DNA of 64,000 bases. Origin: Mytilus californianus (Eukaryota; Mollusca; Bivalvia; Mytilida; Mytilidae). Where the stretch lies: NCBI RefSeq assembly GCF_021869535.1, contig NW_026262690.1, forward strand, positions 9,349,501 to 9,413,500, written 5' to 3'. The position numbers and the translations under genes were made by a program. The notes beneath the pieces are model-generated. The model was not told the origin of the DNA and did no database searches. It saw nothing but the letters and a program-made list of their open reading frames with translations. Below are positions 30,401 to 59,267 of the stretch, in pieces; the first letter of the stretch is position 1, and every line of letters starts with the position of its first letter.

Positions 30401-31534
30401 TCACAGATATACAACAAAACTGACTAAAACATTCAAACAAACCTATAAATAAGTCTAACAAGGACGCCAACAAAAAAGTTGTTTTATTTGATATTAAATT
30501 TGACAAAGACACAAATAAAACAGTTTTGTAGTTGGTTGATTGTAATGACAGTAAAATGAATAATTAACAACGAAGCAATCAATGCTTACTAATTTTACAA
30601 TACATATAAACCCACCATAAATATACTATACTTCACGGACAGAAAAAGCTAAACATATAAATTAAAAGACTTTTGTCATTCATCATTGAGCTTAGGCTAT
30701 GTATATAAAAAAATGTAAAGTATGTGTGTAAAAGGTCAAGTAAAATATCCTTGTACTTTTATTTGTCTGAATGTTTTTAATATCTATTGAATTATGCTAC
30801 TTCTTTGATTTGGCGCTTGTCTTTGCAGTTGTCAGTACAAATTATAAGCGCATAGCTGTTTGGGTATTATTTAGTAAGCCATTTTGCCATAAACCATGTG
30901 TGTAGCAATTTCCAGATATTCCATTAATTCAAAGATTTTTATTTCTAACGGATTGAATCGTGCAATTTAATTTTTTATTAACTAAGGTTCGTTATACATA
31001 ATACAATGAATTTGGACTGAATATTTTATCTTCTAATGTGGTATCATAATCAATTCTGTGGATTTGGGAATTAGCAAGAATATAAATATATTGTGCATTC
31101 ATTACCAACAGTAATATATAAGTTGTGTTTTTTCTGTTGTTTTGATGATTTGTGTACTGATATAAAGCAATTTAAACCTTAAAGGCAACCTTTTTGTGTG
31201 TTCATCTTACCGGTATCGGCATCACTATTAGTCGTTGTTTTTTACTATGAATTCGGTTAAATAACTTCTTGTAAAACAATAACGCACTAATTTGCACAAG
31301 TATTCCTCTCTCAAAATATGAAGACAGATTTGATGGGTTAGTCTTACTTAAATTGATGAAACAGAATGGAAAATGCGGATGCTTTTGTCTTCGAGTATCA
31401 TTAGCTCAGTATTTAGTACATCTAGATTGAAATGATTTGTAAAACATTAATATTAAATTCTTCGTTCATAAAGATTTAGGCACGATAAAGACAATTTTTG
31501 ACACCTTAAAATTTGAAAATCTAGAAGTATTTTA
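30401..31534. other. Intergenic AT-rich DNA, no feature
   Basis: No supported frame or repeat. Confidence 0.4.
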
Positions 31535-31720
31535 AATGTACCAAAAAAAAGTCCATTCCAGGTTTAATCCACCATTTTCTACATAAGGAAATGTCTGTAC
31601 CAAGTCAGGGATATGACGGTTATTTTTCCATTCGTTTGATGAGTTTGAGCTTTTGATTTTGCCATTTGATAACGGACTTTCCTTGGAGTTCGATATTTTT
31701 TTTATTTTTATTTTTATTAA
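31535..31720 (-). repeat. Family G repeat, inverted fragment
   Basis: 'AGGTTTAATCCACCATTTTC', 'ACCAAGTCAGGGATATGACG' and AACGGACTTTCCTTGGAGTT. This copy is intact at the TTCC|TTGG point where the 58 kb copy is split. Confidence 0.8.
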
Positions 31721-31759
31721 GAAAATTAACATAATTTTGAAAGGCTTGAATAAAAAAAT

Positions 31760-31920
31760 AAGAAGTATGGTGTAATTGCCAATAAGATAACTCTCCACCA
31801 GAGACCAAATGACATAGAAGTTAACAGCTATAAGTCACCGTACGGACTTCAACAATGGGCAAAACCCATACCGCATAGTCAGCAATAAAAGGCCCCGAAA
31901 TGACAAATGTAAAACAAATG
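31760..31920 (+). repeat. Family D repeat, short copy
   Basis: 'AAGAAGTATGGTGTAATTGC' through ACAGCTATAAGTCACCGTAC and CAGCAATAAAAGGCCCCGAA. Confidence 0.8.
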
Positions 31921-32589
31921 AAATATGAATGAAAACAATATGAACGAAAAGAAAATACTTCATACATTTGGTACGTCCATAATTATGTGGTTAATTGAAA
32001 TCACTGATAATAGGACCTAATTATTGAAAGAATTGTAATGTGAAAAGACGTCTCAAATAAAGTTTGAATAAGAGATACAATTGATACGCGATGAATCGTT
32101 AATAAGGTACAACTCACCCTCCGTGTTCGTGGTATCATTTAACGAACCAACGCTTATCCATTGCATCTATGTTATAGAATATACATTATCAAAAGGAAAA
32201 GAAATGGCATAATGATGAAATGTTTCCCCCACTCATGAAGATAAAACTACAAAAGCTAACAAACTGCAAAGGAATATACTATATAATACTATATCTACTG
32301 AACAAAGTGAACAATGGTTAAAAAACACTACGTAAGTCTGATTAAAGCTGTAATATTTGTAAAATCAGACAGAAAAGCTGGTACATTTTTTTCTGAAAGT
32401 ATACATATTTAGATTATGCATGGGTAGAATTTTTGAAACACAAATATGTTTTGTGAAAACAAAATTATTTTATTAATAATTGAACTAAGGTTTCAACTCC
32501 TTTAGGCAAAGTTGACCTTATATAGATTTGGTTGCTCTTTTTATGTAAATGTTGGTCATATAGGTCAACAGCTATTCAATTATTTACAC

Positions 32590-32685
32590 ATCCTTGGCTT
32601 TCATTTTTTTCGGCTTGAGCATTCCTAATAAACGAAAATCCTGAAAAACACTTCGGACGCACCAAATTTATAAATGGACATGAGG
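32590..32685 (+). repeat. Short dispersed repeat (also at 37880)
   Basis: 'CATCCTTGGCTTTCATTTTT' and GAGCATTCCTAATAAACGAA. The copy at 37890 reads 'CATCCTCGACTTTCATTGTT' and GAGCATTCCTTATAAAGGAA. Confidence 0.6.
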
Positions 32686-32689
32686 TTAT

Positions 32690-34424
32690 AAAAGGCTATC
32701 ATATTTTTTATCAAAGGCACGTGCACATCTTTGTAATCCATATAGAAACACATGCAGTCCATATCATTATTTCTTTAGGTTTTACGCTTGTTTTGTTAAT
32801 TGTAATATGAGGTAGTAAAACTAGACAGTAATATGTGTTAGAAGGTCAAATTTTATTTTATTTGTCTTATTTTACTATTTTTTTTGAATTTATCAAAATG
32901 AGCTTAATTATTCGCTCTTGCCAATGTCTAGTCTCTTAACGATTTCTAGATTTTTAATGGATGTGTTAAGAAATGATTGTTATGCATCATTGCAATGGCA
33001 AACCATTGTTGATGATACCTTTAGAGTTAACTTCTGGAACAACATTGTGGAGAGTATATTGCAAACACAAATTTATTGTTCCGACAAAGAGTTTTAAAGA
33101 ATTGTTATGTTTTCAACTGCTTCCTTGTTGTTTGCAATTCTTAGATCCTATGTAAACGCAGTTTTTTTCGATTTCTTGAAATAGTGATTCGAGTATGAGC
33201 AATTGTATGGAAAATAGTTTAACACGAATGTGGTGGATTCTAAAAGGTTTTTAAACAGAGGTTAATTGACCATCTAACAACACGTTAATACCTGAATATG
33301 GTGTGTATTTGGCATTGTCTCCTACTGCATTCATCAGAGGTATTTTATCAATCTAATTTGTTGCTGTTACTTCCCTGTAAAATTGACGACATACCAACAT
33401 TATATACCTCCAGTTTTGTCCTTGCATTCATTAGGAGAAGTTGTCCTGATCACCTCTTATCAATAGATGTCGCGTTGTTGTCATGGTGTACTTAATATAC
33501 AATCATTATTTAGTGATAATTTTTTTCTTTAATAAAAACGTTTACAATCGCCAAGCCTGTAAATTGGAACGAATTTCGTATGGTACATATGAATATACAA
33601 TAATTCTAATAGTGTACGTGCATATACTATCAATGAGAAATCTCTTGTTATATCATCAGTGCCTGAAGTTGAAAGTCCTCCCGAAGATAATGTTGCTCAT
33701 ATAGTTGATACTATTAATGATGAAAATAGTAATGCTTTTACTGCCCTGAAGAAGGATGAGGGTATATTTAGAAATCATACAATCAACTTGGGGATTATAT
33801 TTATATTAGCAAACATGATAAAATAAATCACGATGGGGTATCGTATGATAGATTAAACACATATGGGTACCAAAATGGCAGCAGATATCAGGCCTGTCAA
33901 AAAATTACAACTTACTGGTAAAACAAATAACTTGAATGAATTTTCTAACACAGTTCTTTCAAAAAGACAAAATGATGTCTGATTGTCACATGAGGTCAAT
34001 GATTACTTGACAATGCTGAATGACAAAGTGTAAAAAAACAGGCTGACAAAAAAAAATGGCAAATGTTGCAATTTAAATGAGGAACATCAAAGCAAATGGG
34101 CAAAGACAATTTTCACCGGAATAATGGATTCTACCCAGCCAAATAACATCGTTCTTTTCTTGTCTTTCTCTGTCTACACCTTATTCAGCTAACAAAAGAA
34201 ACTAGCACTTGATAAAGTTCACATTGCAGATGGAAATGGTGATGATTTATTCTCAGAATTGTACTTTCTTGCTGACAATGATATTATAGAAACATTGGGT
34301 ATCTGATTTTACAACTTTCAGCTTTGATATTTGTACCATATTTATGCAGTATACGTTGTAAAAAATATCTACAAAACATATATTCATTGACAAAAATGTT
34401 CAGTTAATTGGGATTTTGGTCCAT
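32690..34424. other. Intergenic DNA with possible decayed coding sequence
   Basis: 33660-33760 reads VPEVESPPEDNVAHIVDTIN in one frame, and 34200-34305 reads KVHIADGNGDDLFSELYFLA in another, separated by stops and A runs. They look more protein-like than their surroundings, but I recognise no family. Possibly a dead gene or transposon. Confidence 0.25.
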
Positions 34425-34530
34425 GTTGAAGTCCGTACGATGACCTATAGTTGCTAAAATTAACACTTAGTGGTCACTGGTGGAGATTTGCCTCATTTGC
34501 AATCAACCTACATCTTTTTTATTTTTATGA
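34425..34530 (-). repeat. Family D repeat, inverted end fragment
   Basis: 'GAAGTCCGTACGATGACCTA' then GTGGAGATTTGCCTCATTTG. Confidence 0.65.
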
Positions 34531-36691
34531 TATAAGGCATGGTATATTTTATAACAAATGAACTATTCGGCATTGAACAGTAAATCTGGTGAAAAGTAAG
34601 ATGTTAAATTACTGTCAATGCTGTTTTCACTCCTAGATTGGTTTTGACTGTTCTCTTAGCAAGATGTTTTTAGAGTAAGCTGGCTATTTTGGGCTTCTGA
34701 AATTTCATTCTTATGACATATTGTCAAAACTTATAAAGTATTTCCTGTCTTTGAAAATGTATCAAAGCATGTAATCGTACAAAACATTGATACTTTTAGT
34801 AGTTGCATCAATTTAACCTACTGTATAATCAAATTTAATAAATGTTTGTATTAAACGAACGAAATTACATTCAAGAGAATGCATGTTTATTCTGATTCAA
34901 CCCTGAAAATATAAGAAGTTTAGTGATTCTATCATCACCTATACAATTACTCAAAGTGCATAACTTTAGCCAACAGCACTGTATGAAACCAATTTAAGCT
35001 TAATTTGTCTTTGAAGGACTGCATTACAAATTCAGACGAATTAAAATCAACGTCAGTGTTCTATAGGGAAAAAAGTCGTTTGATGTTCATTTGCTTCTGA
35101 TATGTCAGGTTAGGGCATGCATACATATTGGAAATTAACAGAGCTACAAGGTTAAACTATGTTATTTGATCGGCACACAATTTTTTCAAATATTGTTTTA
35201 GCGGTTTAATGAGTTACTTCCCTTTTTTGCTTAATAGGGCATTCTTAATACCAGATAATGATATGGACAGTATATGAAAAATGTTGGAATTTTTTTTTCA
35301 GTGAATAAAAATCAGGAGATATAGTTGCATCAGCAATAAAGCAGATATATGGAGCATCATTGAGCTTTTACTTTCAGTACAAAGCTGAAAATGTAACGAT
35401 ACAACAGATCTACATTTTTGAGGTCAAAGGTCAATGCCACAATGCCTTCCAGTGACGAATATTTTGTATATAAATGATTCTGTTGTGTTAACCTAATAAG
35501 TTTTCCAGAGATTGAATAATTAGTTTTATTGAATTAAGAAATAATAGGAATGTTGAATTAAGCAGGAGGAACAGTAATGTCAATTTAATATTCGTAAAAT
35601 TCCTAAATTCTTTTGACAGTATCAGATTTATTGTATGGAAGAAGAAAAAAACGCGGTTTTAATTTTCTTCAAAATGTAATAAACATGTCGTATTTTATGA
35701 TTAGAATGCATTTTGACTAGATCTGTCAGTTTTTAAGAATTATTACAACTAAAAAATGCCTTAAATTTCTTGTTTGTTATAGATTGCAAAACTATGTCAC
35801 TGAAATGTCATTATTTTTTGTAATTATAAAATATTTTTTATCTAATTGAAATATGTACTTCAAACTCCCTTTGTACTATAATAAGGCATCACCATTTAAT
35901 TTTCTATTACACATTCTATCTTTTGTCTACTTTCATCACAAAAAACTAAAAAAATCCTTTTTTCTGTTCAGAAATGTGGATTTTAGTAACCTCCGTTTCC
36001 ATAGCAATCAGATATTTGATCGCACACTAAAATGCATTTTAATGTATCTTAGTAACATCCACTTGATACTTATAATTTTTAAGAAAATGTAGTTGGTTTG
36101 CTGTCTTCTTATGTATACCCTACATATCCGTTTATTAATATTTCTGAATAAAAAAAAAAGTAATTAAAGATAACCTCGAACGAGGTCTCTGAATCGGGAA
36201 AGGTACACAAACATGAGGAGGAATTGAACCAGTTTTTGATATATTTTAGTCTTCTCCATTTAAATATCTCCTATTTGAAGAAGAAAGAATAGTTAACTCT
36301 ATGATACCGGTAATAAAGATCACAAAAACACAAGTACATGCAAAATGATAATAAATAATACCGTTACAGAGAATATATGTTTATCATATACTTGATGTAA
36401 CATATTTTAATATATTATTTTTATTACTATACATTTTTATTAACTTGATTTACAAACAATAATATCCCAAAGTTCAAGAGCGTTAAATGTTTTCATGTAA
36501 AACATGAGCACACGTATCTTGTTCAAAATATTACTTTAAGAAGTGTTATGTTTTGAATGAAGTAAACCAAACCAAAAAGAAGTGTTATATTAATTATAAA
36601 ATGAAAATCCTTTGTGATAGATATTGCCCCAAGCTCATGTACTATACTTCTACGTGTCTTGTAGTTAGTGCATTGAAATTATACTACGTTC
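34531..36691. other. Intergenic region upstream of the HHIP-like gene
   Basis: AT-rich, no repeat copy recognised. It should contain the promoter, but I cannot point to a TATA box or initiator with confidence. Confidence 0.4.
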
Positions 36692-54599
<17,908 letters not shown>

Positions 54600-55049
54600 G
54601 TAAATACTTTAACTGAAATTCAAACAAGAACAGTACACTGACATTACAATTCAAAATGAAAAATTAGTAACAAAAGTAGCTAAAGATAAAACAAAGGTGT
54701 TAACCTGTAATGAGAAATAGTCGTCGAATAGCTTCCAAGAAAAATAAGGTTTTACACACATGTACCACAATATCTGTATAGTTTATAAACTGTCTTTAAT
54801 ATAATTGGTAGGTTCGTTAATATATCCTCTATTCCATATCATTTAAAATCATGTATGTAGTAAAACTGAAATGTCAGAAAGAAATCCTTTCCACTGAAAT
54901 GGCAGCTTCAATCCATTTCTTTGGATACTAGGTAAAAAATTCAACAGCACCCATGCATGTATATATGAACATGCTTAAAATGCATGTGAAAATCAAAAAG
55001 ACAATATCAAATGCTGTGTTCGGTTTACGGACAAAAGGTATGTTTGTAA

Positions 55050-55700
55050 AAATTGAAAATTGAAATTTGCAATGGCAATACATACATATTCATCATACAA
55101 AACATATTAGGTACTACATTAGAAGACTTAAACATGTTAATTTTAGGACTATATACCAACGTAATAAAACTTCTGATAAGTTAGAAACGATTGAACATAA
55201 CAAATTTTTAAGTAGTACAGGAGGTAAACCAGAATGTGACACATTTAAGGTCATTATAGAAGATTATTAGAAAATTTACAAGCTTTTGAGGTACAAATAT
55301 ATTGGTGTCGACGCGACAAAGTATAGAAACATATAACAAATTACAAGAAAGTAATTTATTGCTTGAAAAACTTGATCGAAAATATAATGTTCTAGTATAC
55401 GGCATGCAAGAAAGAAATGATGATAACATCGATCTGGGAGGTACTAGATAACGTTATAGAAAGAAAACGGTACAATTTGTAGTGCCAAATCACATCAAAA
55501 TGTACATTGTCCTCACTTAAAAATAGAGAAGTAATCTCAACCAGAAAATGTCCTTTTCCTAAGGCACATAGACTACAAGTTACGTAGAATCCAGGAGAAC
55601 CAAACATACAACCCCGATAATTATCAGATTTGTTATTATGAGGACAAACAATTTTCTTGTCTCATTGTTCAAATTTAGCACGAAAAAATATCCGCATTGT
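55050..55700 (+). pseudogene. L1-like LINE ORF1 remnant
   Basis: Broken frames read KLQESNLLLEKLDRKYNVLV then YGMQERND (about 55335-55420), like the coiled-coil/RRM junction of L1-type ORF1 proteins. Near 55555 comes FPKAHRLQ, matching the 'AHRL' motif, followed by 'ENQTYNP..YQICYYEDKQF'-type sequence with stops. Family assignment by motif, moderate confidence. Confidence 0.55.
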
Positions 55701-55844
55701 GATCCATTGTCGATGATTTGCTTTGTATGACGAAATAACTGGACAAAATCGCATATAACATTATATCAAAAGATAGACTTGTAACGTATTTGCAAAACTA
55801 CAGTAATATGCTTAATGTATTTATCATTTTCTTACACATTTTAG

Positions 55845-55863
55845 ACTATTACTATGAAAGTAA
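55845..55863 (+). CDS. HHIPL: Possible HHIP-like microexon 9
   Basis: Acceptor ACATTTTAG|ACTATT in correct phase, with two nested donors: GAAA|GTAAGT (exon ends 55859) or GTAA|GTATAT (ends 55863). Would add DYYYE and one or two residues. Tentative; transcript evidence is needed. Confidence 0.3.
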
Positions 55864-55899
55864 GTATATTTATATGTATGATCTGTGGATATTTGTGTG

Positions 55900-56329
55900 A
55901 TAAATACAAGGCAACAATGTGCAGCCTAAACTTATTGCACGCATTTCTAACACTCAGAAAATCTTCTCACGTAACAAAAACTTCGGACTTCCCTATTTAA
56001 AAAAAATGATAATTTCTGAAATGAAGTAATTAGTTCTAGAATAGTTGCTTGTTTTGATTCTTATATTCCTATTTGAATAATAGGGGTATAAAGAGATTAA
56101 AAAATCGCAAACATACATTTCTTCACAATGTAAAAATTTTGCACACCGCTTTGCTACTAATTCGTGGATAAATGGCTTCTTGGAATGATATTGGGCTTAG
56201 TATTGAACACCAAGACATATATGCCTTATAGTGCAAATAATCATTATTTATATTTTTGGCTTTCTTCAAGGTGCTTTTCTATTATGGTATGTTTTGATGG
56301 CAGATATTTTCATTCATGTAGATTACAAC
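55900..56329. other. No feature recognised
   Basis: AT-rich stretch before the family D copy. A 62-codon frame here has no recognised family. Confidence 0.35.
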
Positions 56330-56665
56330 ATAAAAAAGGATACATGGTATGATTGCCCATAAGACAACTATCCACCAAAGTTAAAATAAAGTGGATGAAA
56401 GCAATTATGGGCAACCATGCGGCCTTCAACATTAAGAAAACCCATACCGTATAGTCGGCTATAAAAGGCTCCGACATGAAATATATGAAACAATTCAATT
56501 AAGAAAACTAACGGCCTAATTTATAACAAAACAATTTACGAAAAATAAATATGACAGACATAAACCAACGACAACCACTGAATTATAGGCTACTGACATT
56601 GGACAGGCACATCAAGAATGTGGCGGGGTTAAACATGTTTGTGAGCGCTCTACCAAGTGCATGTT
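56330..56665 (+). repeat. Family D repeat (long copy)
   Basis: 'ATGGTATGATTGCCCATAAG', AAAGCAATTATGGGCAACCA and 'TATAGTCGGCTATAAAAGGC' to GGCGGGGTTAAACATGTTTG. Serves as the reference copy for family D; a second partial start follows at 56705-56765. Confidence 0.85.
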
Positions 56666-56789
56666 TTATAGCTACTTCATTTATTTTTTATTTTTTTGCT
56701 TTAAATATAAGAAGATGTGGTATTATTGCCAGTGAGTCATCTTTCCACCAGAGACAAAATGTTTTCAGCGTCTTATCTTTGTTATTGTA

Positions 56790-57010
56790 GTAAAAGAGAG
56801 GCGAAAGATATCATAGGGATATTCAAACTCATATGTCGAAAACAATCGGACAATGACATTGCAAAAAAGAATAAAGATCAAAAGACAAACAAAATTATAT
56901 ACAAAACACAACATATAAAACTAAAGACTAAGGAACACGAACCCAACCAATAAACGGAGTAGATCTCAGGTGTTCTGGAAGGGTAAGCAGATCTTGTTTC
57001 ACATGTAGTA
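56790..57010 (+). repeat. Family B repeat
   Basis: 'AGAGAGGCGAAAGATATCAT' to TCAGGTGTTCTGGAAGGGTA and ACATGTAGTAG. Confidence 0.85.
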
Positions 57011-57145
57011 GATGTTTATTCTTATTATACAGGCATTTGGTTTAGACATACATCTATGTTTAGTTTTGTTTTAAAGACTAACCATTGTAATTGACTAATA
57101 TAAAAATTAAACGCACACTTCCTGTATTGACTGAAGACACGTGTG

Positions 57146-57228
57146 TAAAAATATATGACTTATAACTATAGTAAAAATATATGACTTATAACTATAGTAA
57201 AAATATATGACTTATAACTATAGTTATA
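57146..57228. repeat. 26 bp tandem repeat, 3 copies
   Basis: Unit GTAAAAATATATGACTTATA plus ACTATA, identical between copies. Confidence 0.95.
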
Positions 57229-57452
57229 ATCTAGAACAAAACAGGGATACAAATAGATAGCAAAATTAAAATCAGTTGAAATAAAAAACAAAAGAAAATG
57301 ACACTTGTATCAAATAATAATAATTGTTTTTTAGAAAAAGTAAGCAATAATTCTTATGACTTATTATGTTTAAAAACAATATCCTTTCAGTTTTTCTTTT
57401 TTAATTAATGAATAATTTGTATTTGTTTTAATTCTTAAATATGTATTCTCAG

Positions 57453-57501
57453 GATAGTAAATCAAAAAGGAAAGGAGAACAATAAAAAAAGAGTATTATA
57501 G
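57453..57501 (+). CDS. HHIPL: Possible HHIP-like terminal exon
   Basis: Acceptor GTATTCTCAG|GATAGT. Joined to the longer microexon form it reads KIVNQKGKENNKKRVL then TAG at 57499-57501; joined to the shorter form it stops at once. AATAAA sequences follow about 30 bp later. Weak call. Confidence 0.25.
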
Positions 57502-57949
57502 AAACTTTCAATATGTTGTAAGTGCATTTAATAAAAAAAATAAGGATAATTATAATAACAAATACTGAAAGAATCTCTTTCTGTCAAACTAATATGAAGA
57601 AAATATATGAAATAAAACAAACTCACACATCTTAATATGATAAAAAAAAAATATTGCTACACTGACTCAAGCAGAAATATTTGAAAGCCTGTTACGTGGA
57701 GAAAATATGTTTGAATTTTATCAATTTAGGATTTTATAAAACTTATGTTTAATGGAAATGGATTTGGTTTTTTCCAAATTGCGTTTCTTCGTTAACAGAC
57801 AATCGACTTTTGTCTTTAATTGTACAAAGAAGAAAACATGGCTTTCGTTATTTGTTATTGATTATAATTCAATTCATATTTGTCGGCACAGTATATTACC
57901 AAAATCTGCAATATTAAATGTAAATGAAATGACAAAATAAAGTAACTAT

Positions 57950-58130
57950 CAACAAGTAATTTTTACTAAAGATCTTAACTTGTTCCAAAATCGGGCATTA
58001 GATACTTGTAACTTACTAAATATAGATAATCCATGGAGAAGTAAAAAGACCTTTAAATTCATCCCTTTCAAGAAATTTACCCAGATAAAAAAGTGATATA
58101 CGTGAAGAAGAAAATATACAAAGAGAAAAA
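57950..58130 (+). pseudogene. Small LINE endonuclease fragment
   Basis: 'CAAAATCGGGCATTAGATAC' then TTGTAACTTACTAAATATAG parallels, on the opposite strand, the piece at 62560-62520 of the large LINE (peptide LDTCNLLNIDNP). A separate, older insertion. Confidence 0.6.
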
Positions 58131-58169
58131 TTATAAAAACTACATATCTGATAATTCACCAATTTGTTT

Positions 58170-58405
58170 TACATTTTGAATTAACTGATTGCAATGTTCA
58201 CACATTGTTGTCGATATAATGGAATTTTATGCGACTGTCATACAAGTGAGAGGTTTAGCTACATGTAGCTATAAGACCAGGTTTAATCCACAATTTTCTA
58301 CATGGGGAAATCCATGCACCAAGTCAGGAATATGACAGTTGTTTTTCATTCGTTTGATGTGTTTGAGCTTTTGATTTTGTCATTTGATAAGGGACTTTCC
58401 GTTTC
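58170..58405 (-). repeat. Family G repeat, inverted, left part (split by MITE)
   Basis: 'CTGTCATACAAGTGAGAGGT', 'CCAGGTTTAATCCACAATTT', to GATAAGGGACTTTCC. Its continuation (CTTGGAGTTCGGTATTTTTG) is found at 58991 after the inserted element. Confidence 0.85.
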
Positions 58406-58980
58406 AAAGGAGTAGGTCTGGTAAGACCCCCTTTTGGCCCCAAAATAGAGGATTTTTACAAATTTGTTAAAATGTAAACTTTTTGTTATTTATTGGAAAG
58501 TAAAATACTTTTCCCACATAAATATTGGAAGTTTTTGACAATACAATGCACGTGCATCAGGTACTAGCATCATTAATTCCCGCAAAATTAATGAAATCTT
58601 CACAATTTTAACATTTGTGCTATTTTTAGACGGTTTTGTCTAAAATGGAAATAACGCACTTGTGTTCAGTCCTAATATTTAAATATATGTTGTACTTGAT
58701 GATATTACATAACATATATAAAGGTTGAGATTGAACACGAATGCGGCCACTTTCATTTTAGACAAAAACCATCTGAAAAGTGACGTTTTATGGCATATTT
58801 GATATATTGTTCATATTTAAACTTGAATGTGAGCGTCTTTAATGACCAAAGCAGTTCAAATCTTTTACAAAAAATAATTGAATCGACTGAAGTAGACACT
58901 TAAGTGTTCAAAAAATGTCAAAAATCTTTGACCAGATGTACTTCCAATTTTAGGCCAAAATTAGCCTTTACCGGACCTTT
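58406..58980. mobile_element. ~570 bp MITE inserted in the family G repeat
   Basis: Imperfect inverted ends: left AGGTCTGGTAAGACC..TTTTGGCC, right in reverse complement AGGTCCGGTAAAGGC..TTTTGGCC. An internal GACGGTTTTGTCTAAAATGG / CCATTTTAGACAAAACC-like pair also folds back. 'TTTCC' or 'TTTTCC' repeats on both sides are a likely target duplication. No coding sequence. Confidence 0.82.
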
Positions 58981-59030
58981 TCCTTTTCCTTGGAGTTCGG
59001 TATTTTTGTTCTTTTACTTTTTGGGAACGG
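58981..59030 (-). repeat. Family G repeat, right part after the MITE
   Basis: 'CCTTTTCCTTGGAGTTCGGT' continues the sequence interrupted at 58405, matching the unsplit copy at 31660-31700. Confidence 0.8.
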
Positions 59031-59262
59031 TTTATTGGAATTTCACAATAGTCAAGTACCCCAGAAATTGAGATGCCTTAGTTGTACTCCAGGAATTGCC
59101 TTAGTTGTACCCCAGGAATGACCTTAGCTGTATTCGGTAAAACCTTTCGGAAGTTTGGTTCCTCAAAACTCTTCAACATGGTTCTTCATTTGACATGACA
59201 ACTTTGTTCTCGAGTTACTGTTGAATCTTTTGTAGACAAAACGCACGTCTGGCGTTTCTTTT
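59031..59262 (+). repeat. Family F repeat
   Basis: Repeated 'CCTTAGTTGTA(C)CCCAGGAAT' motif three times, then CTGTATTCGGTAAAACCTTT and AAACGCACGTCTGGCGTTTC. It ends at the LINE poly(A) tail. Confidence 0.78.
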
Positions 59263-59267
59263 TCTTT

